Below are positions 18,297-26,640 of a DNA stretch of 64,000 nt, one piece after another. Location: the NCBI RefSeq assembly GCF_024346375.1, contig NZ_JAGQCV010000001.1:186001-250000 (forward strand), written 5' to 3'. Every line of letters starts with the position of its first letter. Positions within the stretch are counted from its first letter, which is position 1. The translations under genes and the position numbers were made by a program. The notes under the pieces were generated by a model, which worked only from the letters and a program-made list of their open reading frames with translations, did no database searches and was not told the DNA's origin. This DNA is from Synechococcus sp. ATX 2A4 (GTDB lineage Bacteria > Cyanobacteriota > Cyanobacteriia > PCC-6307 > Cyanobiaceae).

Positions 18297-20864
18297 TCAG
18301 ATCCCCTCCGCCCGCCTGGCCTCCGCCATCAGCCGCTCCAGCCGGGTCAGCACCGATTCATTGCTCATGCGGTTGTTGAGCCGCTCGGCCAGCAGCGGAA
18401 AGGCGAATGGCCCCGGGCGTGGCGTGAGCTCCAGGCGCAGCTCGCTGGCCCGCAGGCGTGTGAGGGCGGCCTGCAGGCGGCCGAGCTCCAGCTGCTCATC
18501 GAGCACCTCACGGCGTGCCTGGGCCAGCAGGCGGTTGGCCGGTTCGTGCTGCAGGAACACATCAAACAGCAGGCTGGCGCTGATCTGCAGCTGGCCGCCG
18601 GTTTTGTTCTGGCCGGGAAAGCCGTTCAGCACCAGGCCGCTCACCTGGGCGATGGCGCGGAAGCGGCGGCGGCACAGCTCCGAGAGGTTGATCGTGCGCT
18701 CCAGGTCGTCCTGCAGCCCCGCCGCATCCAGCAGCGCCTCGCCGGCCTGCTCGAACAGCGCGGCGAAGGGATAGCCGCGCGGAGCCAGCAGCTCGAAGCC
18801 GTAATCGTTCACCGACACCGTGATGGTGCCCGGCTGCAGCCGCGCCAGGCGGCCGGCCCAGAGGAAGCCAAGGCCCTCATGCACGAAACGCCCTTCAAAG
18901 GGATAGGCGTAGAGGTGGCTGCCCTCACGGCTGCGGGTGATCTCCACCAGAAACTCGTGCGCGCGCGGCAACGCCGACAGCTCGTGCTGGCGGCGCAGCA
19001 GGGGCTCCAGGGCGCGCAACTCAGGGGTGTCGAGCGTGGCGGGGCCCGCCGGATCGGGGCTGGCTGATGGGTGAGTGCCGCTGTGGTCGTTGGCCGCCAG
19101 GGCCCGGGCGCAGCGGTCGACCTCCTGGCGCAGGTGTTCGCTGAGCAGGTCGGAGAGGGCCATCTGCCCACCGGCCCAGGCCGGCACCAGGGTGCTCTTG
19201 CGGCTGCTGGCCTTCACCAGGGCGGTCATGTCGCGCAGGCGCACGAACTCCAGCTGGCGGCCGGCGAAGAAGAACACATCGCCGGGCTTGAGCCGGCTGA
19301 CGAATCCCTCCTCCACATGGCCGAGTGTGGCGCCCCGCACCACCTTCACCGTGATCGAACGGCTGGCGGTGATCGTGCCGATGTTGAGGCGGTGCAGGCG
19401 GGCGATGGCGGTCTCGCGCACACGAAAGCGGAAGGGGGCTTCTGGGTGCTCCTGTTGTGTCGGCATGCGTTCCGCCGCCGCCAGCGGCTCCCGTTCGAGC
19501 TTGCGGTAGCGGGGGTAGGCGCCGAGGCAGTCGCCGCCGTGCTCGAGGAAACGGAGGCACCACTGCCAGTCGTCGTCGCTGAGCTGGCGGTAGCTCCAGG
19601 CGCTGCGCACGTTGACCAGCTCCTGCTCCGGCTCAAAACCCGGCCCGCAGGCCAGGGTGGTGAGGTGCTGCAGCAGCACATCGAGGGGGGCCTGCGGCAG
19701 CCGGCGCCGTTCCACCAGCCCCGCCGCCAGCCCGCGTCGCATCGCGCTCAACTCCAACAGTTCCAGGGCGTTGGTGGGCATGAACAGCACCTGGGAGGTG
19801 CCGCCGGGGCAATGGGCGGAGCGGCCGGCCCGCTGCAGCAGCCGCGCCAGATTTTTGGCGCTGCCGATCTGCACCACCCGCTCCACCGGCTGAAAGTCAA
19901 CGCCCAGGTCGAGCGAGCTGGTGCACACCACCCAACGGATCCCCCCCGCCTTCACCCCCGCTTCGATCGCCTCCCGTTCGGCCCGGTCGATCGAGCCGTG
20001 GTGCAGCGCCAGCGCCCCCTCCATCTCCGGGCAGGCATACCGCAGGCATTGATGCCACCGCTCCGACTGGTTGCGGGTGTTGGTGAACAGCAGCGTGGAG
20101 ACGGCTGGATCGAGCGCCGCCACCAGCTCCTCGTACATGCGCAGACCCAGGTGACCGGCCCAGGGGAAGCCGTCGATCTGCTCGGGCAGCAGGCTGCGGA
20201 TCTCGGTGTGGCGGCGCAGCTTGGCGGTGACGATCAACGGCGGCGCGGCTGCGGCCCCCACCGCCGCGCGCGCCGCTTCCTCCAGGTTGCCGATCGTGGC
20301 GCTGATCGCCCAGGTGCGCAGGCCCGGCCGCAGCCGGCGCAACCAGCTGAGGCACAGCTCGCACTGGCTGCCGCGCTTGCTGCCCATCAGCTCGTGCCAT
20401 TCATCCAGCACCACCGTTTCCAGGCTGCCGAACAGCTCGCTTGCCTTGGCGCCCGCCAGCAACACCGACAGCGATTCCGGCGTGGTGATCAGGATCTGGG
20501 GCGGCTGGCGCAGCTGGCGGCTGCGTTCGGCGCTGGCGGTGTCACCGTTGCGAATGCCCACCCGCAGCGGCCAGTCCATCGCCTCGATCGGCGCGCGGAT
20601 CGCCAGGGCCAGATCACGACTCAGCGCCCGCAGCGGCGTGACATACAGCAGCCGCACGCCCCCGCCGGGGCTGGCCAGCATGCGGGCGATGGGCCCCATC
20701 ACGGCGGCGTAGGTCTTACCGGCGCCGGTGGGCACCTGGATCAGGCCGTCGCGGCCCTCCAGGCAGGCCTTCCAGCACTGGCGCTGAAACGGCATCGGCC
20801 GCCAGCCCTGGTGCCGGAACCAGTCTTCGATCGGGCGGAGCGAGGCGCCGGTGCGGCTGGCCAA
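18297..20864 (-). CDS. Ligase-associated DNA damage response DEXH-box helicase (Lhr-like)
   Basis: An 855-residue superfamily 2 helicase of the Lhr-like, ligase-associated type. Motifs in order: Q-motif region PFQRQCW, Walker A VPTGAGKT, TPLRALSRDLA, TTPESL, DEWHELMGSKRG (DEXH), SATIGN, LLFTNTRNQSERWHQ, CTSSLDLGVDF and QRAGRSAH. The C-terminal half (IGTITASRSITVKVVRG; LKPGDVFFFAGR) is the winged-helix and barrel part of this family. It should unwind DNA in concert with PdeM, the ligase and the MBL exonuclease found nearby. It starts with TTG 13 bases after the DUF350 gene. Confidence 0.92.
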   Translation of the reverse strand: MASRTGASLRPIEDWFRHQGWRPMPFQRQCWKACLEGRDGLIQVPTGAGKTYAAVMGPIARMLASPGGGVRLLYVTPLRALSRDLALAIRAPIEAMDWPLRVGIRNGDTASAERSRQLRQPPQILITTPESLSVLLAGAKASELFGSLETVVLDEWHELMGSKRGSQCELCLSWLRRLRPGLRTWAISATIGNLEEAARAAVGAAAAPPLIVTAKLRRHTEIRSLLPEQIDGFPWAGHLGLRMYEELVAALDPAVSTLLFTNTRNQSERWHQCLRYACPEMEGALALHHGSIDRAEREAIEAGVKAGGIRWVVCTSSLDLGVDFQPVERVVQIGSAKNLARLLQRAGRSAHCPGGTSQVLFMPTNALELLELSAMRRGLAAGLVERRRLPQAPLDVLLQHLTTLACGPGFEPEQELVNVRSAWSYRQLSDDDWQWCLRFLEHGGDCLGAYPRYRKLEREPLAAAERMPTQQEHPEAPFRFRVRETAIARLHRLNIGTITASRSITVKVVRGATLGHVEEGFVSRLKPGDVFFFAGRQLEFVRLRDMTALVKASSRKSTLVPAWAGGQMALSDLLSEHLRQEVDRCARALAANDHSGTHPSASPDPAGPATLDTPELRALEPLLRRQHELSALPRAHEFLVEITRSREGSHLYAYPFEGRFVHEGLGFLWAGRLARLQPGTITVSVNDYGFELLAPRGYPFAALFEQAGEALLDAAGLQDDLERTINLSELCRRRFRAIAQVSGLVLNGFPGQNKTGGQLQISASLLFDVFLQHEPANRLLAQARREVLDEQLELGRLQAALTRLRASELRLELTPRPGPFAFPLLAERLNNRMSNESVLTRLERLMAEARRAEGI

Positions 20865-20877
20865 GACGCGCCACCCG

Positions 20878-21087
20878 TCAGCTGGTGAGCACGGCCACCA
20901 CCACGGCGGCGATCGCCAGGATCACAGCGCCCAGCACCAGGCCGGCGGCGGTGTTGCCCTTGCGGATCTCGCTGCGGTAGTCAATCGGCGAGAGGCGATC
21001 GAACAGCAGCAGGCCGCCATAGATGAGGATGACCCCCAGAAACGTCCAGCCAACCGTCAGCAGCAACTGGAGCAGCGGTTTGACCAT
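20878..21087 (-). CDS. DUF350 (YjfL-like) membrane protein
   Basis: A 69-residue protein with two membrane helices (LLLTVGWTFLGVILIYGGLLLF and the C-terminal LVLGAVILAIAAVVVAVL). Between them is the diagnostic DUF350 segment YRSEIRKGNTAAG. DUF350/YjfL proteins recur beside PspA, aminopropyltransferase and DUF4178 genes in membrane-stress loci, as here. The ATG at 21087 shares its CATG with the start of the divergent gene; a GTG at 21093 is the alternative. The helicase gene follows after 13 bases. Confidence 0.85.
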   Translation of the reverse strand: MVKPLLQLLLTVGWTFLGVILIYGGLLLFDRLSPIDYRSEIRKGNTAAGLVLGAVILAIAAVVVAVLTS

Positions 21088-22174
21088 GACCACGTCACGC
21101 CTTCGCCGTCAGGGTAGGGACTCCCCGGGAGCGGGCCGAGCGGGCGGCGGCGCCGGTGCGGCCGCTGCAGGGGCCACCACCGTGCGCTGGCCCCTGCTGG
21201 CGCTGCTGCTGCCGCTGCTGCCGCTCTCGGTGCTGGCGCTCTCGGCGCTCGAACCGCCGCAGCGGCTGGTGCTGGTGGCGACGGAGGAGCAACCGGCCCG
21301 CAGCGAGCCTTTCGACCTGCGCGATGGCTGGCTGGGCAGCCCGCGGATCGCGCTGGAGGCGGAGATCCCCGACAACAGCACGGTGGAGCTGGGGGTGCGC
21401 CTGCTCGACGAGGCCGGCCGGCCGGTGCTGGAGCTGTTCAAGGATGGCTGGCGCGAAAGCGGCACCTGGGCCGAAGGTGGCGAAAGCGGCAGCTGGCAGG
21501 AGCGGGACACAACGCTGCAGCTGCAATTGCGCCCGCAGACCAGCGGCCGCTTCCAGCTGGAGGTGACGCTCGATGAGCTGCTCGGCGTGAGTGGTCTGCC
21601 GCTGCAGGCACCTGTGACGCTGCGCGGCACGGTGCGCAACCACAGCGTGGCCGCCGCTCTGCTGCTGTACACGGCGGCGGTCAGCCAGGCGATCGTGCTC
21701 TGCCTGCTGGCGGCGGTGTATGGCGCAGCGCGCTCTCGGCGCCGGCTGCGGGTGGAGGAAGGGGTGGCGGCGCTGCGCCTGCCGCTGGGCGGGCCGGGCC
21801 TGGTGAAGCTGGTGGTGCGCGCCCGCTGGGAGCTTCCCGATGGCGCCAAGCCCGAGCACGATCCGCCCGCCCTGGCCCCGTTCAGCCTGAGCCTCAGCGA
21901 TGGCGCCGGCCAGCGCCGCCTCGACCATCAGGCCACGTTGAAGGTCTGCCGGCACACCAATGATGGCGACAGTTGGCTCACACTCACGCAGACGCACCAC
22001 CTGCGACTGGCGGAACCGGGCAGCTACCGGCTGCGGGTGACGGTGCCTGAAACCTTCAGCCCCCAGGGTGACCCCTGGGAGATCGAGTGGTTGCAGCTAA
22101 GCGTGGAGGATGGTGTGAAGACGGCGTTCCGGGTGCCGCTGCTGCCACTCCGGCCGCGGGGCGCCCGGGCCTGA
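21086..22174 (+). CDS. Membrane-anchored beta-rich protein of unknown function
   Basis: The protein has an N-terminal hydrophobic segment (WPLLALLLPLLPLSVLALS) and an extracytoplasmic domain rich in alternating strands (residues about 80-205). A second span (AAALLLYTAAVSQAIVLCLLAAVYGAA) and a C-terminal domain ending RVTVPETFSPQGDPWEIEWLQLSVED follow. No family is recognised. It opens the plus-strand half of the DUF350/aminopropyltransferase/DUF4178 locus and is probably part of that system. The first 32 residues are Gly/Ala-rich, and the GTG at 21182 is a reasonable alternative start that would avoid overlap with the divergent gene. Confidence 0.65.
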   Translation: MTTSRLRRQGRDSPGAGRAGGGAGAAAAGATTVRWPLLALLLPLLPLSVLALSALEPPQRLVLVATEEQPARSEPFDLRDGWLGSPRIALEAEIPDNSTVELGVRLLDEAGRPVLELFKDGWRESGTWAEGGESGSWQERDTTLQLQLRPQTSGRFQLEVTLDELLGVSGLPLQAPVTLRGTVRNHSVAAALLLYTAAVSQAIVLCLLAAVYGAARSRRRLRVEEGVAALRLPLGGPGLVKLVVRARWELPDGAKPEHDPPALAPFSLSLSDGAGQRRLDHQATLKVCRHTNDGDSWLTLTQTHHLRLAEPGSYRLRVTVPETFSPQGDPWEIEWLQLSVEDGVKTAFRVPLLPLRPRGARA

Positions 22175-22204
22175 GATGCTCACAGGGTAGGGAGCCCGCT
22201 TGCC

Positions 22205-22438
22205 ATGCCCCGCGAACAAGCGGTGATCCTGCTGTTGGCCGTGGGCGCCGTGGGCGTGGGCACCACCGCGGCGATCCTGCAGCCCGCCCTGTTCCGCCTC
22301 GGCCAGGAGGGCACGCCGGCCAGTTTCAGCGGTGTGCGCTATGGCGGCAGCTACCGGGCGGGCCGCTGGGTGGCGGCGCCGGATCGCTCGCGCGCCTGGT
22401 CGGGCTTTCAGGGGCGCGGACCCGGCACCGCCAAGTGA
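22205..22438 (+). CDS. Small membrane protein in the aminopropyltransferase operon
   Basis: A 77-residue protein: a hydrophobic N-terminal helix (AVILLLAVGAVGVGTTAAIL) followed by a basic, glycine-rich tail (VRYGGSYRAGRW, FQGRGPGTAK). Its stop overlaps the start of the next gene (GTGA), so it is translationally coupled to the aminopropyltransferase. The pattern resembles the small DUF4247-type partners seen in such loci, but I cannot confirm membership. Confidence 0.6.
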   Translation: MPREQAVILLLAVGAVGVGTTAAILQPALFRLGQEGTPASFSGVRYGGSYRAGRWVAAPDRSRAWSGFQGRGPGTAK

Positions 22439-23982
22439 TCGCCCCGTCCGCCCCGCCGCTGCGCCCCCTGCAGGTGTGGGTGCTGCTGCTGGCGGCGGCG
22501 ATGTCCTCCACCGTGAGCCTGGTGCTGGAGCTGATGCTCGCCACCCAGGCCAGCTATCTGCTGGGTGACCACACCCTGGCCACCGGCATCGTGGTGGGCA
22601 CCTTCCTGGCGGCAATGGGCCTGGGGGCCTGGCTGAGCCAGTTCCTCGCCTGCGGCCCCAATCCCTTCGCTCGCCTGCTGCGGCTGTTCCTGTTGGTGGA
22701 ACTGCTGCTCAGCCCGCTCTGCCTGCTGGCGCCCCTGGGGCTGTTCGCCCTGTTCGGTGCCGGCGGACCGGTGTGGCTGGGGCTGGTGGTGCTCACCGTG
22801 CTGGTGGGGGTGCTGGGCGGCATGGAGGTGCCGCTGCTCACCCGCCTGCTGGAGACCCAGCAGCACCTGCGCACGGCGCTGGCGCGGGTGCTGGCGCTCG
22901 ATTACCTGGGCGCGTTGGTGGGGGCGCTGCTGTTTCCGCTGGTGCTGCTGCCCTGGCTGGGCCTGCTGCCCACCGCCGCCGTGCTGTCGCTGGTGCCGCT
23001 GCTCAGCTGCCTGGTGATCTGCCGGGTGTTTCCGCTGGAACGCCGCTGGCGCTGGCTGGTGGCCGGCACCTTGCCGCTGGTGGCCCTGGTGGCCTGGGCC
23101 GTGCTGCCCCTGGGCGACAAGATCGAAGACAGCCTCTACGACGACCCGGTGGTGGGCCGGGTGCAGAGCCGCCACCAGCGCATCGTGCTGACCCGCCGCC
23201 GCGATGACCTGCGCCTGTTCCTCGACGGGAACCTGCAGTTCTCGAGCCTCGACGAATACCGCTACCACGAGGCGCTGGTGCATCCGGTGATGGCCTTCCA
23301 CCGGCAGCCGCGCCGGGTGCTGCTGCTCGGTGCCGGTGATGGCCTGGCCCTGCGGGAAGTGCTGCGCTGGCCGGGCGTGCAGCGGGTGGATCTGGTGGAG
23401 CTGGATCCCGCCATGCTGCAGCTGGCGCGCCGGCACCCTTTCCTGCGGCGTCTCAACCAGGGCAGCCTCGACGACCCGCGGGTGCATCTGCACACGGGAG
23501 ACGCCTTCGAGCGGGTGCGGCACCTGGCCGGCACCTACGACGTGGTGATCGCCGATTTCCCCGACCCCGCCACCGCACCGCTGGCGCGGCTTTACAGCGT
23601 CAGCTTCTACGGCCGGCTGCTGCAGCTGCTGGCCCCGGACGGCCGGTTGGTGACCCAGGCCTCCACGCCCTTCTTCACCCCCAAGGTGCTGGCCTCGATC
23701 CAGGCCACCTTCGAGCAGCTGCCGCTCACCACCCGCGCGTACAGCGTGGATGTGCCCAGCTTCGGCCCCTGGGGCTTCGTGATCGCCTACCGCGCGGGCC
23801 AGAGCCTGCAGGCCACCCCGCTGCCGTTCATGGGCCGCTGGGCCGACGACGCCCAGATCGCCCGTCTGTTCCCCTTGGCGCGGGATCTGCGGTTAGCGCC
23901 CGGCGAGCAGGTGCGGCCGAACCGCCTGCTGCGTCCTGTGCTGGCCGAGTACCAACGCCAGAGCCGCTGGTCGGGGCCCTGA
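22435..23982 (+). CDS. Membrane-bound spermidine synthase-like aminopropyltransferase
   Basis: A 515-residue protein whose first 220 residues form about seven membrane spans. The rest is a spermidine-synthase-type methyltransferase-fold domain: EYRYHEALVHPVMAFH, VLLLGAGDGLALREVL (nucleoside loop), VDLVELDPAMLQLAR, GDAFERV and DVVIADFPDP, which has the catalytic-loop Asp. The soluble family makes spermidine from decarboxylated SAM and putrescine; membrane versions occur with DUF350 and DUF4178 proteins and their acceptor is unsettled. I chose the GTG at 22435 because it overlaps the upstream stop; the frame extends further upstream only as noise. Confidence 0.87.
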   Translation: MIAPSAPPLRPLQVWVLLLAAAMSSTVSLVLELMLATQASYLLGDHTLATGIVVGTFLAAMGLGAWLSQFLACGPNPFARLLRLFLLVELLLSPLCLLAPLGLFALFGAGGPVWLGLVVLTVLVGVLGGMEVPLLTRLLETQQHLRTALARVLALDYLGALVGALLFPLVLLPWLGLLPTAAVLSLVPLLSCLVICRVFPLERRWRWLVAGTLPLVALVAWAVLPLGDKIEDSLYDDPVVGRVQSRHQRIVLTRRRDDLRLFLDGNLQFSSLDEYRYHEALVHPVMAFHRQPRRVLLLGAGDGLALREVLRWPGVQRVDLVELDPAMLQLARRHPFLRRLNQGSLDDPRVHLHTGDAFERVRHLAGTYDVVIADFPDPATAPLARLYSVSFYGRLLQLLAPDGRLVTQASTPFFTPKVLASIQATFEQLPLTTRAYSVDVPSFGPWGFVIAYRAGQSLQATPLPFMGRWADDAQIARLFPLARDLRLAPGEQVRPNRLLRPVLAEYQRQSRWSGP

Positions 23983-24042
23983 GGGTGGTGCCGATAAGCT
24001 CCCCGCTACCGGTGGCCGTGGCCGGGCTTTGAGAGCGAGCCG

Positions 24043-24669
24043 ATGACGGTGTGGGTCCTGCTGCTGGCGCTCCTGGTAGCCGCTTTCGTGGTGCTGCAGC
24101 TGCGGCGCTGGCGCCGCCGCCCGGCCGCCCTGCCGCAGGACCGCACCCTGTTCACCCTCTGCACCGGCGACATCGTGCAGTTCGAAGGACGCGACTGGGT
24201 GGTGGAAGACCGGCTCCTGTACAACGAAGAAGGCTTCGAGTGGCTGGAGTATCTGCTGCGGGACGGCACCGACGGCCGCTGGTTGAGCGTCACGGAAGAC
24301 GATTGGCTGGAGGTGAGCTGGCTGGAGGGTGTCAACGCTTCGGAGTTGGCGCTGGCGCCGCTGGTGGGCCCCGGCGCGGCCCACTTCCCGGCGCACGTGC
24401 AATTCGACGGGGTGCGCTATGCGCTCAAGGAGCAGGGCCAGGCCTCGATCAGCTCCAGTGCGCGGGTGATGAACCGGCGCCAGAGCGGCTGCCGCTACGC
24501 CGACTACACCGCTGCCGGTGGCCTGGTGTTATCGCTGGAGCAGTGGGATCTGGCCGCTGCCGCCGCCGCCGGCCAGGCCCCTGACCCGCCCGAACTCAGC
24601 GTGGGCCGCCTGATCGATCCCGCCCTGCTCACCCTGCTGCCCGGCGATGGGCGCTCGGTGTACCGCTGA
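24043..24669 (+). CDS. DUF4178 protein with N-terminal membrane anchor
   Basis: A 208-residue protein. One N-terminal helix (VWVLLLALLVAAFVVLQL) is followed by a DUF4178 domain, with LCTGDIVQFEGRDWVVEDRL, WLEYLLRDGTDGRWLSV and the later VQFDGVRYALKEQGQAS and CRYADYTAAGG. DUF4178 proteins are regular partners of DUF350 and membrane aminopropyltransferases. It lies 60 bases after the aminopropyltransferase stop, probably in the same transcript, and converges on the DNA ligase gene. Confidence 0.85.
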   Translation: MTVWVLLLALLVAAFVVLQLRRWRRRPAALPQDRTLFTLCTGDIVQFEGRDWVVEDRLLYNEEGFEWLEYLLRDGTDGRWLSVTEDDWLEVSWLEGVNASELALAPLVGPGAAHFPAHVQFDGVRYALKEQGQASISSSARVMNRRQSGCRYADYTAAGGLVLSLEQWDLAAAAAAGQAPDPPELSVGRLIDPALLTLLPGDGRSVYR

Positions 24670-24703
24670 GGCGCATGGCTGTCCCAAAGGGACGGCGTTC
24701 CGG

Positions 24704-26374
24704 TCAGCCGTCCTCGAGCAGGGCTTCGGCAGCGGCCAGGGTGTCGGCCTCAGCGGCGTGTTTGTCCTGGCGCCAGCGCAGGATGCGCGGGAAGCGCACG
24801 GCCACACCGCTGCGGTGCCGGCTGGAGCGCTGGATGCCTTCAAAGCCGAGGGTGAACACCTGCAACGGCTCCACCGCCCGCACCGGTCCGAAGCGTTCGG
24901 TGGTGTGGCGGCGGATCCAGCGGTCGAGTGCCGTGATCTCGGCATCATCGAGGCCGGAATAGGCCTTGGCGAAGCTCACCAGCTGGCGCGGGCTGCTCTC
25001 TGCTGCTGCCGTTTGCGGATCCGCCGTGGCCCACAACCCGAAGGTGTAGTCGGTGAAGAGGTTGGCGCGGCGGCCGCTGCCTGCCTGGGCGTAGAGCAGG
25101 ACCGCATCGAGCTCCATCGGCTCGAGCTTGTGTTTCCACCAGTGGCCCCGCTTGCGGCCCGCCAGATACGGCGAGTCGAGCCGCTTGAGCATCAGGCCCT
25201 CGGCGCCGGCCTGGCGCGCCTGACTGCGCAGTGGTTCCAGCGCCTCCCAGCTCTGCAACGGCAGCCCGGCCGACAGGCGCAGGGACCCCTTGATGGCGTC
25301 TGCGGCCCCTTCCCGCACCGCGGCGCTGAGCTGGCCCAGGGCCTGCAGCCTCGCCGCCAGGGGCTGCAGGCGTTGGTCGCGGCCGCCCTCTTCCAGCAGG
25401 TCGTAGGCCACGAAGGCGGCCGGGCAGGCCTCACGCAGCGCGCGGCTCACGCTGCGGCGCCCCAGGCGCCGTTGCAGGGCCGCAAAGCCGAGCGGGCGCT
25501 CTGCCGCCGCCGGCCACACGATCACCTCGCCATCGAGCACGGTGCCGTCCGGCAGAGCATCGCCCAGGGCCACCAGCTCCGGGAAGCTGTCGTTCACGAG
25601 GTCTTCGCCGCGGCTCCAGAGAAAGGTGGTGCCGGCACGGCGGATCAGCTGGCCGCGGATGCCATCCCATTTCCACTCGGCGCGCCACTGGGCGGGGTCA
25701 TCTGCCTGCAACCGCTCCGGCTCCAGCGGACTGGCCAGGAAAAAGGGATAGGGGCGGCTGATTGGGGCGGCCTCATTGCCGGCGGTGGGGCAAAGCAAGG
25801 CGGTGAAGGCGGCGCCACTGGGCTCGAAGCCGCCCATCAGCCGATGGGCCACCTCCGCCTCCTCCAGCTGGCTCACCACGGCCAGGGCGCGCGTGACCAG
25901 GCCGGTGGACACTCCCACCCGGAAGCCGCCACTCAGCAGCTTGTTGAACACGAACACCTGCGACGGTGGCAGGGAGGCCCAGATCTGCAGCAGCGCCTGC
26001 GCCTGCGCCTCGCCCTCCAGTGCCGCCAGTGCCGGCAGCCGCTCCGCCATCCACTGATGCAGGGGCAGATCCAGCGGCTCTTGAGCCGGCAGGTTCAATT
26101 CCGGCAACAGCAAAGCGATCGTTTCCGCCGAATCCCCCACCTGGGCGTGGCAGACGTCGAACAGCCACTCAGGCAGCCCCGCCGCCCCCAGGCAGACCTC
26201 CCGCAACCGCCGCCCGGTGAGCAGCCGTCGGCGCCGTTTGCCAAGCAGCAACTGCAACGCCCAGGCCGCATCGGCCGCCGGCGCCTCGCTGAAATAAGCC
26301 GCCAGCGCCACCACGCGCGCCTTGGTGCCGCTGCTGCGATCCAGGCACTCAAAAAGGTCGCAGAAGGCGTGCAC
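24704..26374 (-). CDS. ATP-dependent DNA ligase (ligase-associated DNA repair type)
   Basis: The protein has about 556 residues. An N-terminal helical domain (HAFCDLFECLDRSSGTKARVVALAAYF) precedes the nucleotidyltransferase core with the adenylated Lys in EWKWDGIRGQ. Motifs follow in LWSRGEDLVNDSFPEL, VLDGEVIVW, AFVAYDLLEEGG, GLMLKRLDSPY and HWWKHKL. Cyanobacteria replicate with an NAD-dependent ligase, so this is a repair enzyme; the family pairs with PdeM, the DEXH helicase and the MBL exonuclease, all nearby. The frame is open to 26497, but the GTG at 26374 matches the family start. Confidence 0.93.
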   Translation of the reverse strand: MHAFCDLFECLDRSSGTKARVVALAAYFSEAPAADAAWALQLLLGKRRRRLLTGRRLREVCLGAAGLPEWLFDVCHAQVGDSAETIALLLPELNLPAQEPLDLPLHQWMAERLPALAALEGEAQAQALLQIWASLPPSQVFVFNKLLSGGFRVGVSTGLVTRALAVVSQLEEAEVAHRLMGGFEPSGAAFTALLCPTAGNEAAPISRPYPFFLASPLEPERLQADDPAQWRAEWKWDGIRGQLIRRAGTTFLWSRGEDLVNDSFPELVALGDALPDGTVLDGEVIVWPAAAERPLGFAALQRRLGRRSVSRALREACPAAFVAYDLLEEGGRDQRLQPLAARLQALGQLSAAVREGAADAIKGSLRLSAGLPLQSWEALEPLRSQARQAGAEGLMLKRLDSPYLAGRKRGHWWKHKLEPMELDAVLLYAQAGSGRRANLFTDYTFGLWATADPQTAAAESSPRQLVSFAKAYSGLDDAEITALDRWIRRHTTERFGPVRAVEPLQVFTLGFEGIQRSSRHRSGVAVRFPRILRWRQDKHAAEADTLAAAEALLEDG

Positions 26375-26590
26375 GGGGCGGGAGTGGTTGGGTAGGGCCT
26401 CAGGCCCTGCGCCGGTTGTAGCGATCAGGGGCGAGGCGGTGTGAGGGGGCGTCCGTTGGCGGGCCAGCTGTTCCATGCTCCACCGCGACGCTGACACCGG
26501 CTCTCAACATCAACCACCAGCTGCAACCACTGCCCGTCAGATTGGCAACCGCTCCTGCTCAGATCTGTGAGCGATGACCTCAACGAGGAG

Positions 26591-26636
26591 CACCATGGCG
26601 CGGTGTTGCCGCAGATGGCATCACCGCGCCATGGTG
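26591..26636 (-). terminator. Perfect 15-bp inverted repeat after the GloVer gene
   Basis: The arms CACCATGGCGCGGTG (26591-26605) and CACCGCGCCATGGTG (26622-26636) are perfect complements around a 16-base loop, ending 4 bases from the stop codon of the minus-strand repeat-protein gene. There is no clear U-tract, so it may be a hairpin 3' stabiliser or part of a terminator. Confidence 0.6.
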
Positions 26637-26640
26637 CAGA

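Noticed and set aside
19071-20888. A 605-residue plus-strand open frame opposite the DEXH helicase
   Set aside because: Antisense shadow; composition matches reverse reading of GC-rich codons.
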